Assembly (NCBI GenBank): GCA_016938685.1
Contig: JAFGUD010000279.1
Coordinates: forward strand, 1 to 53,455
From: Bacteroidales bacterium
GTDB lineage: Bacteria; Bacteroidota; Bacteroidia; Bacteroidales; JAFGUD01
DNA: 53,455 nucleotides
Direction of reading: 5' to 3'
In this document: positions 41,773-50,946 of the stretch, one piece after another
Layout: every line of letters starts with the position of its first letter
Numbering within the stretch: position 1 is the first letter of the stretch
Program-made: the position numbers and the translations under genes
The notes under the pieces: model-generated
The model's database searches: none
What the model was told of the DNA's origin: nothing
The model's input: only the letters and a program-made list of their open reading frames with translations

Positions 41773-43158
41773 TTAGCCCATCTTTTTTTGAGGAACAGCA
41801 TTTCTAAGCCATCTTTTTGAAATGTAATAAGCAACTGCAAGTATTAATCCTGTTGTCCAGGCTAATGGTTCTCCCCACCATAATCCGTTTGAATTTACAG
41901 GAATTAGTTTTAAAGGTGACCACTCTATGTTCATTGATAATAAAATCATAGCTGGAAACCTGACAATCCAAAGAGCAATTAGAGTAATATACATTGGCAG
42001 AATAGTGTTTCCAACGCCTCTGTATACTGCATTAAAAGAAAACATTATTCCGAAAATGATATAGAAAGGAGCAACTCTGCTGAAATAACTTACGCCAACA
42101 GTAATTACTTCGGTTTCTTTTGCGTCAGTAAACATTCTCATGAGTGTTTCAGGAAACATTAGAGAAATGAAAGTAAAAACTAATGAAATTGATGTAATCA
42201 TTAGTATTGTAGCTTTTAAACCGTTTTTTATTCTATCAATTCTTTGTGCTCCGAAATTTTGCCCGACAAAAGCAGTAAGTGCATTAGCAAAAAACATAGC
42301 TGGCATTATTGCAAATGAATTTATTCTTCCTGCGGCTGTATAACCTGCTATTACATTAGTTCCAAATAAATTTATAATTGAAAACGATAAAATCATTCCA
42401 AAAGAAACAACAAACATGTGTCCGGAAGAAGGAATTCCGATTTTCAGGATTTTTTTGAAAATTTCTTTGTCAAATTTCAGGTTGAAACTTATATCTATTA
42501 TTTTGTGTTTTTTGTTTAAATAAATAATTGCTATCACATACGCAACTACGTATGCAACAACTGTAGCTATTGCTGCTCCCTGGATTCCCATATCAAAAAC
42601 AACAACTAAAAGTAAGTCGCCAACAATATTAACAATAGTAGAAACTATAAGAAAATAAACAGGCGTTTGAGAATCGCCAAGTCCTCTTAAAACTGCTCCT
42701 AATGCATTGTATCCGAAGATGGCAATATTTCCAAGCATTAGAATATTGAAATAAGAAACAGCTAAAGAAATGCTTTCTTCGGGGAAATTTAGTAATCTGA
42801 AAATACTTCTACTTGTTAATATTCCAATTACTGTTATTCCAATAGAGCCGATAAACATTATTATTTGTAAAGTGTCAGAGGTTTTTTTAAGGTTCTCGGT
42901 TTTTTTAGCTCCATAAAATTGTGAAATTAAAATTGTACCTCCAATAGCAAATCCTATTGTTAATGAGCTTAACAAAAATAAGATTGGAAAACTAACTCCG
43001 GTTGCCGAAAGTGCTTCTTTTCCAACAAATTTTCCAACTACTGCCGCATCCACAACGTTATAAAGTTGTTGGAAAATGTTGCCAATCATCATTGGAATGG
43101 CAAATTTTAGAATTACTTTAGCTTCGTTTCCTTTTGTTAAATCTCGTCCTTCTTTCAT
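41773..43158 (-). CDS. MATE-family multidrug/toxic compound exporter
   Basis: A 461-aa protein with twelve hydrophobic helices in two six-helix halves. Motifs include MIGNIFQQLYNVVDAAVVGKFVG (helix 1), LGALLRGLGDSQTP-type VLRGLGDSQTPVYF and the second-half counterpart AVYRGVGNTILPMY. MATE proteins export cationic drugs or metabolites using Na+ or H+. The length fits NorM-like family members. It is separated from the amylase operon by a terminator (43190-43217). Confidence 0.92.
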   Translation of the reverse strand: MKEGRDLTKGNEAKVILKFAIPMMIGNIFQQLYNVVDAAVVGKFVGKEALSATGVSFPILFLLSSLTIGFAIGGTILISQFYGAKKTENLKKTSDTLQIIMFIGSIGITVIGILTSRSIFRLLNFPEESISLAVSYFNILMLGNIAIFGYNALGAVLRGLGDSQTPVYFLIVSTIVNIVGDLLLVVVFDMGIQGAAIATVVAYVVAYVIAIIYLNKKHKIIDISFNLKFDKEIFKKILKIGIPSSGHMFVVSFGMILSFSIINLFGTNVIAGYTAAGRINSFAIMPAMFFANALTAFVGQNFGAQRIDRIKNGLKATILMITSISLVFTFISLMFPETLMRMFTDAKETEVITVGVSYFSRVAPFYIIFGIMFSFNAVYRGVGNTILPMYITLIALWIVRFPAMILLSMNIEWSPLKLIPVNSNGLWWGEPLAWTTGLILAVAYYISKRWLRNAVPQKKMG

Positions 43159-43189
43159 GAAAATTGATAATTTGGGTGCAAAAATAACA

Positions 43190-43217
43190 AAAAAGCTGTA
43201 AGTGAATACAGCTTTTT
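43190..43217 (-). terminator. Rho-independent terminator of the amylase operon
   Basis: AAAAAGCTGTA (43190-43200), loop AGTGAA, and TACAGCTTTTT (43207-43217) form an 11-bp stem. It lies just downstream of the minus-strand amylase stop (43251) and upstream of the MATE start. A/T runs flank both sides. Confidence 0.85.
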
Positions 43218-43250
43218 AAATATATTGATTTTTAGGTGTTTGTGTTTTTT

Positions 43251-46200
43251 TTAATATGGCATTTTAATAATTTTTCTCTTTGTTTCTGAAATGTCATTTG
43301 ATAGTTTTACAAGATAAACTCCTTCTTTTGTTCCCTGTAAGTTTACTGAAATAATGTTTTCAGTGTAAAGATCTTTCTGAAAAATAACTTTCCCCGAAAT
43401 ATCGGTAATAATAATTTCATTGTAATCGCTTGTGTTAATAAAATTTACAATGTCAACAAAGGGATTTGGATAGATAGTAATTTCTTCTCCATCAAATATT
43501 ATTGGACCCACAAAACTACTCATTTTAGGGTTTCCTGTAGATAATTCTTCACTTTGTGCAACAGGTGTAATTTGAATTGCGACATATTTACCGAAACATT
43601 CTTGCATAGGAATTAACGAAATGGCAGTTGCACTATCAATTTTTGTTTTTCCTTGTCCGTTTGAGTAGTCGCTAAAGTACCATTGATATGTGCTTTCTCC
43701 TTCCAAATCTTCGTTAGAATCAAAAAATGTGTAATTAGCTGTTAGCGTATCAAATAGAAACAAATCGCCTGAAATTGAAATAGTTGTAATTTCGGGAGCT
43801 GATGATAATGTAGGAATATCAGGTTCTGAAAGTTGTTGGGTTGTGAATAATTTGTATTCTCCCGGAGCTAGTGATATGCTTTGACCGGCTTCTTGTTCTG
43901 TGTGTGTGTAAAATTCATACCATGTTCCGGTTTCAGTGAAACTTGGAGTGATTGTGCTGTAATTAAGTCCAAAATTACCAACAATAACAGCATCCATTGT
44001 TTCTCCTTCTAAAATAATTTGTTTTACTGCGTTATTTGTATTCAGAGTGAAGTTATTGGTGTTAAAAACTTCATAATTTTTCTTCAAGTCTATTAATGCT
44101 GCGAAAACTTTATATACTCTATTTCTGTATATGTTTTCATAATATTCCCAATGAATTGGTTTTTCGCATATTCTACATGGTTCGTCAATACTAATGTCAT
44201 AGCCTAATTCTTCAAATTGCCAAATCATTTTAGGGCCGGGAATTGTAATAAAAAAATTAGCAGCCAATTCAACACGTTTTAATGCAGTGTTAAAATCAGT
44301 TATGTCATATTCGTTAGTTGAATTTCCATACTCTAAATTTCTGAACATCATTCGTTCTTCATCGTGACTTTCCATATATCCAACAACTTGAGGATTGTCC
44401 CAGCCTCTGTTTTGATAAGAAATCCATGAAAAATCCCAGCCGTCAGAGTAGCCCATAGAAGCTTGTGCGTAGCTGTAGTTGAGGTTTCCCCACAACATCA
44501 ATCCGTAATTAGCAAGAGCTTTTTCTTCTGAATTTTCAGTAAGGTGTTCTAAAATAAGATATGAACCGGGTGCAACTGTTTGTGTTACATCATAATAATG
44601 ATCTAATATATCGATTCTATCTTGATCGTAAGTCCAACCTTCTCCTGGATTATTTGTAAATCCTTTGGTAAAATCAAATCGAAAGCCATCAACTTTATAA
44701 TCTGTTAACCAATAAGTTATTGATCTGTCAACAAAATACACTGTTGCCGGACTTTCATGATTAAAATCGTATCCCCAACTATAAGTCGGATTAGGAGATT
44801 CTACATTATACCAAGGATTATCGGGTGTTACTAACCATGTTGTTCTGTCTAAATAAAGTTGAACTAAGGGACTTTGACCATAAGAATGGTTAAAAACTAT
44901 ATCTAAAATTACTGCTATTCCGTTTTGATGGCAAACATCTATAAATTCTTTAAGTTTATCTTTTGGTCCATAATATTTATCTGGAGCAAAGTAAAAAGAA
45001 GGATTATAACCCCAACTTGAGTTACCTTCAAATTCGTTGATAGGCATAAGTTCTATTGCATTTATTCCGAGAATTTTTAAATAATTTATTGTGTCAATCA
45101 TTGTTTGATAGTCATGAGTAGCAATGAAATCTCGAATGTGAAGTTCATAAACGATTAAATTTTCGCTTGCCGGTCTATCAAAATTAGTTATTTGCCAAGA
45201 GTAAGGAGTTTGAGCAGTTTGGAAAACAGAAACAATTCCATCACCTCCATCAGGATATGGTTTAAGATTAGGATATGTTGTGTTACTAATGTATTGGTCA
45301 TTCCATGGGTCTAATACTTTATCAGTATAAGGATCAGCAATTGAAAATTCTCCATCAACATAATATTGAAAAGCATATTCTTCATGAGCTGTTAATCCGG
45401 TTAGTGTGAGCCAGAAAGTACTATTGTCAGGAGTTATTTTCATTTGATAATCAAGAGATACTTCCCAATCATTAAAATCTCCTTTTAAGAAAATAAATTC
45501 TTTGTTTGGCGCATAAAGCACTAGTGTAACAGTGTTATCGTTTATGTAATTAATGCCGTAAGTACAACCAACAGGAATTTCTTCAATAATATTCTCTCTT
45601 CTTACAAAAAAGGAAGAAGTAACGGTGTCATAATCGGTTTCATTTCTGCCTGTTACAGTAAAAAAAGTATTTCCTTCTACCAAAGCAGGAACTTTAACAA
45701 AAAGAACAGTGGAATCTACAACAGTGTGTAATGTGTCGCCTATGTACAATTTCATTGTGTCGGCAAACATGGCAACAGCTTGAATTTCAACGCTATCACC
45801 AACAGAATATATAAAATCAGTTTCGGGAGAAGCTATTGTTACGTTATTAGAAAGAGTGTAGATTGGTAAAAATAAATCAGATGATTGTTGGCTGCCGTCA
45901 GCACTTCTAAAAACAATACAAAGTTCGGTTATAGTGTCTGTTGATCCAACTCCGTAAAAATCATTTGCAGAAGGGGTGATTTCTAGACTGTAATAATCGG
46001 TTGAAATTTTTGTTAATTGTGGTTGAGTTGTATTATTTCCCCAACTTCCAATAACAAATTGCCATTGAGTTCCGTCTATGGTAACACCTGTATGAGCATA
46101 AACATTGCCTGTATATCCTTCTAAGCCTGATCCAGTAGCATCAAAATAAATTGTAATAGGTTCTGTTGCCAAAGGAAATTCAGGGTTAGAATAAATTTGA

Positions 46201-46256
46201 GAAAAGGCTAATTGATAAAAAGCCAAGGCTATTATAAGAAAAAAGTATTTTTTCAT
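43251..46256 (-). CDS. Secreted alpha-amylase-family glycoside hydrolase (GH13) with CBM48-like domain and T9SS tail
   Basis: 1001 aa from the ATG at 46256 (MKKYFFLIIALAFYQLAFS|QIY); the frame is open 20 codons upstream. After N-terminal beta-domains there is a CBM48/E-set-like module (about 225-335: VTLVLYAPNKEFIFLKGDFNDW). The GH13 barrel (about 365-740) holds MPINEFEGNSSWGYNP, DIVFNHSYG, nucleophile in VDGFRFDFTKGF, acid/base in YLILEHLTEN and the third acid in YMESHDEER. The C-terminus (YPNPFVDIVNF...KEGVYLVKLSN...KIIKMPY) is a T9SS domain, so the enzyme is exported to the surface. Likely acts on starch or related alpha-glucan. It is second in an operon, 43 bp after the SusA-like gene. 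Confidence 0.9.
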   Translation of the reverse strand: MKKYFFLIIALAFYQLAFSQIYSNPEFPLATEPITIYFDATGSGLEGYTGNVYAHTGVTIDGTQWQFVIGSWGNNTTQPQLTKISTDYYSLEITPSANDFYGVGSTDTITELCIVFRSADGSQQSSDLFLPIYTLSNNVTIASPETDFIYSVGDSVEIQAVAMFADTMKLYIGDTLHTVVDSTVLFVKVPALVEGNTFFTVTGRNETDYDTVTSSFFVRRENIIEEIPVGCTYGINYINDNTVTLVLYAPNKEFIFLKGDFNDWEVSLDYQMKITPDNSTFWLTLTGLTAHEEYAFQYYVDGEFSIADPYTDKVLDPWNDQYISNTTYPNLKPYPDGGDGIVSVFQTAQTPYSWQITNFDRPASENLIVYELHIRDFIATHDYQTMIDTINYLKILGINAIELMPINEFEGNSSWGYNPSFYFAPDKYYGPKDKLKEFIDVCHQNGIAVILDIVFNHSYGQSPLVQLYLDRTTWLVTPDNPWYNVESPNPTYSWGYDFNHESPATVYFVDRSITYWLTDYKVDGFRFDFTKGFTNNPGEGWTYDQDRIDILDHYYDVTQTVAPGSYLILEHLTENSEEKALANYGLMLWGNLNYSYAQASMGYSDGWDFSWISYQNRGWDNPQVVGYMESHDEERMMFRNLEYGNSTNEYDITDFNTALKRVELAANFFITIPGPKMIWQFEELGYDISIDEPCRICEKPIHWEYYENIYRNRVYKVFAALIDLKKNYEVFNTNNFTLNTNNAVKQIILEGETMDAVIVGNFGLNYSTITPSFTETGTWYEFYTHTEQEAGQSISLAPGEYKLFTTQQLSEPDIPTLSSAPEITTISISGDLFLFDTLTANYTFFDSNEDLEGESTYQWYFSDYSNGQGKTKIDSATAISLIPMQECFGKYVAIQITPVAQSEELSTGNPKMSSFVGPIIFDGEEITIYPNPFVDIVNFINTSDYNEIIITDISGKVIFQKDLYTENIISVNLQGTKEGVYLVKLSNDISETKRKIIKMPY

Positions 46257-46299
46257 TTTTTGTTGTGTTAAAATATATTTGGTGGCTAATATATGAATT

Positions 46300-48135
46300 T
46301 TATTTTTGAAGTTCAATTATCATAGCCGATTTAGGTTGAATTTTTATTTTATCAAGGTTTTCGATTTTTATACTTGTGGTAATTTCTATTCCTGATTTAT
46401 AATCTTTTAAAATTTCATTAAATCTCGAACAGTCAACAATTTTTGAGTCTTTATCGTGATTGTTAATCATAACCATTACAGCTTCTGTTTCTGTATATTT
46501 GAAATAAACATATACATTGTTTTCAGGTAAAAAGTGCATTAGTTTTCCATTTTTTACAGCTTTGTTTGTTTTTCTCCAATTTAAAATTTTTGAGACATAG
46601 TCATAAGCCTCTCTTTGAGATTTTATTAAGTCTTTTTGTTCAAAAATGCTAATATCATCACCTTCCCAACCTCCCGGCATATCTTTTCTGATATTACTAT
46701 GACCTTTGTGTTCTTCTCCGTACATTGCTATTTCTGTACCATAGTAAATAACTGGAATTCCTCTAGTTGTTAGTAAAAATGCTACTCCCATTTTGAATTT
46801 ATTCATGTCTCCGCCAACTGATGTAAAATATCGGTCGAGGTCATGATTATCAAGGAAAGTAACAACATTGTTTGGGTTAGAGTATAAAAAATCTTGTGCA
46901 ATTGTGTAGTAAAGTTTAAATAAACCTCCTGTCCATGATTCGTCTTCATTAAAAGCATCTTTGGTTGCGTAAAATAGTGGAAAATCTGTAACTGAATTTA
47001 GATGAGAATTATAATTGCCTGAAAATTTGCAATTTTCCTGAAAATAAGCAACCAAAGGGATAGATTGTAACCAAGTTTCGCCTAAAATAGTAATGTCTGG
47101 ATACTCATTTCTTACTTTTGCAACAAGGTTTGAACCAAATTCTTGATCAGGATAGGTGTATGTGTCAATTCTGATTCCGTCTAAATTTGCAAATTCAACC
47201 CACCAAATTGTGTTTTGGATTAAATATGTTGCTAAAAATGGATTTTTTTGATTCAAATCGGGCATTGTTGAAACAAACCAACCGGAATTAAATTGTTCTT
47301 TGTCGTTTGCAGAAGCATGAACATCAGCAACAGTTGCTCCTCGGTATGTGGTTCTGTAGTTTTCATCGTGATTAACCCAGTCTTTTGCAGGTAAGTCTTT
47401 TATCCACCAGTGGTTTATGCCACAGTGGTTATAAATTACATCGATTATGAGTTTTAAGTCATTTTTATGACATTCGTCTGAAAGTTTTTTGTATAATTCG
47501 TTTGTTCCTAGTCTGGCATCAACTTTATAGAAATTAGTTGTTGCATATCCGTGATACGAATAATCAGGACTATTGTTTTCAACAACTGGATTTAGCCAAA
47601 TGCCTGTAACTCCAAGGTTTTCAATGTAATCTAAATTGTTTATAACTCCCTGAATGTCACCGCCGTGTCTGCCATCACCGTTTTTTCTGTCTGCTTTTTC
47701 TAATAAGTTTTTGTCGGAATCATTAGAAGGGTCTCCGTTAGCGAAGCGATCTGGCATTATTAGATAAATTACATCTTCGCTTGAAAAACCTCTTTTTTGA
47801 TTTGATTTTTCAAATAATTCGTAATTGTATTTTACAGTAGTTTTTTTTCCTTTTTTGAATAAAATATCAAAATTTCCGGGTTTTGCATTTGATGAAATTA
47901 TTAAATCAATGAATAGATAATTTGGATTATCGGTTTTGTGAATTTCTTTAATTTTAATATTTTCTGATTCTATAATAACAGATGTTTCAGCGATGTTTTC
48001 TCCGTGTACCATAAGTTGCAGGTTCGGATCATTCATTCCGACCCACCAATTCGGAGGTTCAACAGTAAAGTTTTGACTAAGCGATATAAATGTTGACGCT
48101 GCAATAACAATTAGTGTAAATAATATACGTTTCAT
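46300..48135 (-). CDS. SusA-like neopullulanase/cyclomaltodextrinase (GH13)
   Basis: 611 aa from the ATG at 48135 (signal peptide ending FISLS|QNF), close to SusA of Bacteroides thetaiotaomicron (617 aa). An N-terminal Ig-like cyclomaltodextrinase_N domain (about 25-115) is followed by the GH13 barrel: GGDIQGVINNLDYIENLG, DVIYNHCG, NSGWFVSTMPDLNQ, nucleophile Asp in DGIRIDTYTYPD, acid/base Glu in ILGETWLQS and Asp in VTFLDNHDLDR. A domain C follows, ending in SAMIIELQK. There is no T9SS tail, so it is periplasmic. It should cut maltodextrins, cyclodextrins or pullulan released by the surface amylase. No susC/susD genes are in the window. Confidence 0.9.
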   Translation of the reverse strand: MKRILFTLIVIAASTFISLSQNFTVEPPNWWVGMNDPNLQLMVHGENIAETSVIIESENIKIKEIHKTDNPNYLFIDLIISSNAKPGNFDILFKKGKKTTVKYNYELFEKSNQKRGFSSEDVIYLIMPDRFANGDPSNDSDKNLLEKADRKNGDGRHGGDIQGVINNLDYIENLGVTGIWLNPVVENNSPDYSYHGYATTNFYKVDARLGTNELYKKLSDECHKNDLKLIIDVIYNHCGINHWWIKDLPAKDWVNHDENYRTTYRGATVADVHASANDKEQFNSGWFVSTMPDLNQKNPFLATYLIQNTIWWVEFANLDGIRIDTYTYPDQEFGSNLVAKVRNEYPDITILGETWLQSIPLVAYFQENCKFSGNYNSHLNSVTDFPLFYATKDAFNEDESWTGGLFKLYYTIAQDFLYSNPNNVVTFLDNHDLDRYFTSVGGDMNKFKMGVAFLLTTRGIPVIYYGTEIAMYGEEHKGHSNIRKDMPGGWEGDDISIFEQKDLIKSQREAYDYVSKILNWRKTNKAVKNGKLMHFLPENNVYVYFKYTETEAVMVMINNHDKDSKIVDCSRFNEILKDYKSGIEITTSIKIENLDKIKIQPKSAMIIELQK

Positions 48136-48216
48136 TATTAAATGATTTGAAGTTAAATTTTTGTAAACATAATACAAAACGAACTTTTACACAAGTTGAA
48201 TATTATGTAATTTATT

Positions 48217-48228
48217 GCAAACGATTGC
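48217..48228. promoter_or_regulatory. LacI-family-type operator
   Basis: TTGCAAACGATTGCAG contains GCAA-ACGA-TTGC (48217-48228), a palindrome with central CG and one off-centre mismatch, like the GCAAnCGnTTGC core of LacI/GalR/PurR/CcpA operators. It lies between the divergent amylase start (48135) and the 231-aa gene (48305), about 20 bp upstream of each candidate promoter, so activation or looped repression is possible. Confidence 0.55.
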
Positions 48229-48242
48229 AGATATAATAATGA

Positions 48243-48273
48243 TTGATGAATTTCAGAAAAAATGTTATTTTTG
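48243..48273 (+). promoter_or_regulatory. Promoter for the 231-aa exported protein
   Basis: TTG (48243-48245) and TATTTTTG (48266-48273) are spaced by 20 bp, fitting the Bacteroidetes consensus. The ATG at 48305 is 31 bases downstream. Confidence 0.55.
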
Positions 48274-48304
48274 AACTGAGTAAAATTTCTAAAAAGAATA
48301 TATT

Positions 48305-49000
48305 ATGAAAAAAAGTTTTATTTTATTTTTCTTGTTGCCTTTTGTATTGATAGCGCAAGAAAAACGGGATTATTTCGATTATCTGGTAGAGGCGAAATAT
48401 AAAGATTGGCAACATACAGGCGTTTATTTGCAAAAAGATTATGTTTCTGCTAGTTATTTAACTCCTTTAAATGAGGAATATGAACCAAGTTATCCAATTG
48501 CTTTTGTTAGCATTGGAGGAGAGACTGAAAAAATGCTTTTGTGCTACACAGATGGGCCAAGTGGAGATCCTGCTTTTGAATTTTATCGTTATGGAAGCAA
48601 CAAAGAATTAGAATATCAATTTAGCCTTGCAGGGGTAGAAATTTTTGTTCCCGGAAATGGTTTTATGTACACTACCGGCCACACAAATAACATGTTTGAT
48701 AAACATAAAAAATTTGAATTTGATGGGGCTTCTGTAAATGAAGTTGCACAACCTTTCTACGCAGTTGGAATGAAAACCAAAACACTTAAAAATATTCAAC
48801 TTTATTCTGATTATAATTGCACTCAGAAATTAGCTGTTGTTGGGGCAAATTCTAACATAGAAATTGTTGCCGCTGAATATTCTGATTTTTGCCGAAAATA
48901 TCTTATAAAGACGCCTTTTGGATTGATGGGATGGTGGGAATTGGACAGAGAATATCCGATGTCGGAAGAAATAGAAGGACTTTTTTATGCCGGAGATTGA
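48305..49000 (+). CDS. Exported protein of unknown function with SH3-like C-terminus
   Basis: A 231-aa protein. The signal peptide ends PFVLIA|QEK. The main part is beta-rich with many aromatic residues (DYLVEAKYKDWQHTGVYLQKDYVSASYLT, MLLCYTDGPSGDPAFEFYRYG). Residues about 165-215 (IQLYSDYNCTQKLAVVGANSNIEIVAAEYSDFCRKYLIKTPFGLMGWWELD) look like a bacterial SH3 module with a Cys pair. No family was recognised. It shares the LacI-type operator region with the divergent amylase operon, so may be co-regulated with it. Confidence 0.7.
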   Translation: MKKSFILFFLLPFVLIAQEKRDYFDYLVEAKYKDWQHTGVYLQKDYVSASYLTPLNEEYEPSYPIAFVSIGGETEKMLLCYTDGPSGDPAFEFYRYGSNKELEYQFSLAGVEIFVPGNGFMYTTGHTNNMFDKHKKFEFDGASVNEVAQPFYAVGMKTKTLKNIQLYSDYNCTQKLAVVGANSNIEIVAAEYSDFCRKYLIKTPFGLMGWWELDREYPMSEEIEGLFYAGD

Positions 49001-49008
49001 TTTATTAA

Positions 49009-49197
49009 TTTGAAAATTTGGTAATTTGTTGATTTTGTTATTTGTGATTTGATAATTTATTAATTTGAAAATTTGTTGATTTTGTTATTTGATAATTTAA
49101 TGATTTGATAATTTGGTTATTCTATTATTCAACCATTCAATCATTCAACCATTCAATCATTCAATCATTCTGTCATTCATTCAATTATTCAGTCATT
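49009..49197. repeat. Two adjoining microsatellite-like repeats
   Basis: Positions 49009-49120 hold irregular repeats built on ATTTG/GATAATTT; 49127-49197 hold about ten CATTCAA(T/C) units of 7-10 bp. There is no ORF in this 49001-49224 spacer other than the out-of-frame N-terminal extension of cmk. The sequence changes abruptly from one unit type to the other. Confidence 0.75.
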
Positions 49198-49202
49198 TTT
49201 TT

Positions 49203-49210
49203 TACTTTTG
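49203..49210 (+). promoter_or_regulatory. -7 box deciding the cmk start
   Basis: TACTTTTG fits TAnnTTTG and lies 14 bases upstream of the ATG at 49225. The upstream in-frame start at 49105 would put the box and the microsatellite inside the protein, so 49225 is preferred. Confidence 0.5.
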
Positions 49211-49224
49211 ACAAAATTTTAAAA

Positions 49225-49932
49225 ATGGATTTACAAAAGGATATTATAATAGCCATTGATGGTCATGCTTCGTGCGGAAAAAGTACTTTGGCAAAAAAAG
49301 TTGCAAATAAACTTCAGTATTCGTATATTGATACAGGTGCAATGTACAGAGCTGCTACTCTTTATGCTCTAGATAACGGGTTCGTAAAAAATGGAGAACT
49401 AAACAAGCAAGAGTTGGTAAATAATTTAGATAAAATCAATATAGATTTTAGATTTGATTCTGAATTGAACAAAAGTTTGACTTTTTTGAACGGTAAAAAT
49501 GTTGAAGAAGAAATAAGAACAATGCGTGTTTCTGATTTTGCAAGTCCTGTTGCTACGGTTGGAGAAGTTCGAAGAAAGTTGGTCGCTTTGCAGCAAATAA
49601 TGGGCGAAAATAAACGTATTACTATGGACGGAAGAGATATTGGCACAGTAGTTTTTCCAAATGCTGATATCAAGATTTTTCTTACAGCTACTGCTCAAAA
49701 AAGAGCAACAAGAAGATATAAAGAATTGATTGAAAAAGGACAAGATGTTAAATTTGAAGATATTTTGGAAAATGTTCAAACTCGTGATAGAATTGATAGT
49801 ACACGCGAAGTTGATCCTTTAAAACAAGCTGAAGATGCTATTTTAATTGATAATTCAAATCTCAATGTTGAAGAAACGTATGCTGTAGTTATGGCTATTA
49901 TTATAGAACGTTTTGGAGAGGGGCTTTTTTAG
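49225..49932 (+). CDS. cmk: Cytidylate kinase
   Basis: 235 aa from the ATG at 49225. It phosphorylates CMP and dCMP to the diphosphates. The P-loop is IDGHASCGKST (G13 to T21). Other motifs are YIDTGAMYRA (CMP site), TMDGRDIGTVVFPNADIKIFLTA and the lid-type RDRIDSTREVDPL. The normal Cmk length is about 225-230, so this start is right; the further upstream start would add 40 low-complexity residues. The following ABC gene starts 33 bp later. Confidence 0.96.
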   Translation: MDLQKDIIIAIDGHASCGKSTLAKKVANKLQYSYIDTGAMYRAATLYALDNGFVKNGELNKQELVNNLDKINIDFRFDSELNKSLTFLNGKNVEEEIRTMRVSDFASPVATVGEVRRKLVALQQIMGENKRITMDGRDIGTVVFPNADIKIFLTATAQKRATRRYKELIEKGQDVKFEDILENVQTRDRIDSTREVDPLKQAEDAILIDNSNLNVEETYAVVMAIIIERFGEGLF

Positions 49933-49965
49933 TATCAGTTTCGAAATAGTATAGTTATTCTGTTT

Positions 49966-50946
49966 ATGTTTTTTGAAATAAAAAATGCGGATATTGGGTA
50001 CGGAAAAAGTTTGTTTTCCGGCATTACTTTAACTGTGGATAAAGGTGAAGTTATTGCTATTGTTGGAATAAATGGAGTTGGTAAATCAACGTTTCTAAAA
50101 TCAGTTGCCGGAATAATTCCATTTTTGAATGGAGAAGTTTTGGTCGATGGACAAAAAGTTTCAGGCTTTTCAAGGAATAAATTGTCTAAAATTATCGGGT
50201 TTTCTTCGGTGAATAATATTAACGTTTCTAACTTGACTGTTAGAGATTTAATTGCGCTTGGTAGAATCCCACATACTTCTTTGATTGGAAATTTTTCCGA
50301 GAAAGATGTCTCTGCAATTGACGAAGCCATTGAAAAAACAGGATTATTAAATCTTCAAAATAAAGAAATTACAAAAATAAGTGATGGTGAAAGACAAAGA
50401 GCTTTTATTGCTCGACTTGTAGCTCAACAGACTGAAATTCTGCTTTTTGATGAACCTACTGCTTTTCTTGACGTTGCCGGAAAATACAAAATAGTTTCAT
50501 TATTTCGTCAAATTGCTGCTTGTAATAGCAAAATTGTAGTTTTTTCTACTCATGATTTAAAAATTGCAATTCAAAATGCCGATAAAATATGGCTTTTTAA
50601 CAACGGAGAAATTATTGACAATTCTCCCGAAGATTTGATTTTGAATAGAACCTTTGAGAACCTTTTTTCAGATTCGAAATTAAATTTCAATAATTTTACT
50701 GCAGATTTTGACGTTAGTATTCAGGAGCTTGGACTAGTAAAAATAACTAATGAATCAACAGATGATATTCGATTAAATTGGACAATAAAAGCTTTAAATA
50801 GAATAGGTTATGTTTCTGATAATAAGGCTGAAAAAGTAGTGGTTGTTAGGCCTGATTATTGGTTTTTAGAATCAAATGGTCAAAAGGAAAGATATTCTTC
50901 GTTATATAAATTATTAAAAAACATAAGACATGATAAGAAAAATTAG
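49966..50946 (+). CDS. FecE-like ABC transporter ATP-binding protein with C-terminal extension
   Basis: A 326-aa cytoplasmic ATPase closest in pattern to FecE/BtuD-type siderophore, haem or cobalamin importers. Motifs are Walker A G34-INGVGKST, signature ISDGE (138-142) in place of the usual LSGGQ, Walker B ILLFDEPT (158-165) and H-loop H196. Two oddities: the Q-loop position reads SSVNN instead of the usual LPQHH, so the Gln that contacts Mg appears lost; and about 80 residues after the ATPase (about 245-326, FDVSIQELGLVKITN... to KKN) form an extra domain of unknown role. No permease or binding protein is adjacent. Confidence 0.8.
   Translation: MFFEIKNADIGYGKSLFSGITLTVDKGEVIAIVGINGVGKSTFLKSVAGIIPFLNGEVLVDGQKVSGFSRNKLSKIIGFSSVNNINVSNLTVRDLIALGRIPHTSLIGNFSEKDVSAIDEAIEKTGLLNLQNKEITKISDGERQRAFIARLVAQQTEILLFDEPTAFLDVAGKYKIVSLFRQIAACNSKIVVFSTHDLKIAIQNADKIWLFNNGEIIDNSPEDLILNRTFENLFSDSKLNFNNFTADFDVSIQELGLVKITNESTDDIRLNWTIKALNRIGYVSDNKAEKVVVVRPDYWFLESNGQKERYSSLYKLLKNIRHDKKN

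Noticed and set aside
49105-49224. 40-residue N-terminal extension of cytidylate kinase
   Set aside because: It is the translation of a microsatellite (SFNHSIIQSF...), lies upstream of the -7 box at 49203, and would make Cmk too long.
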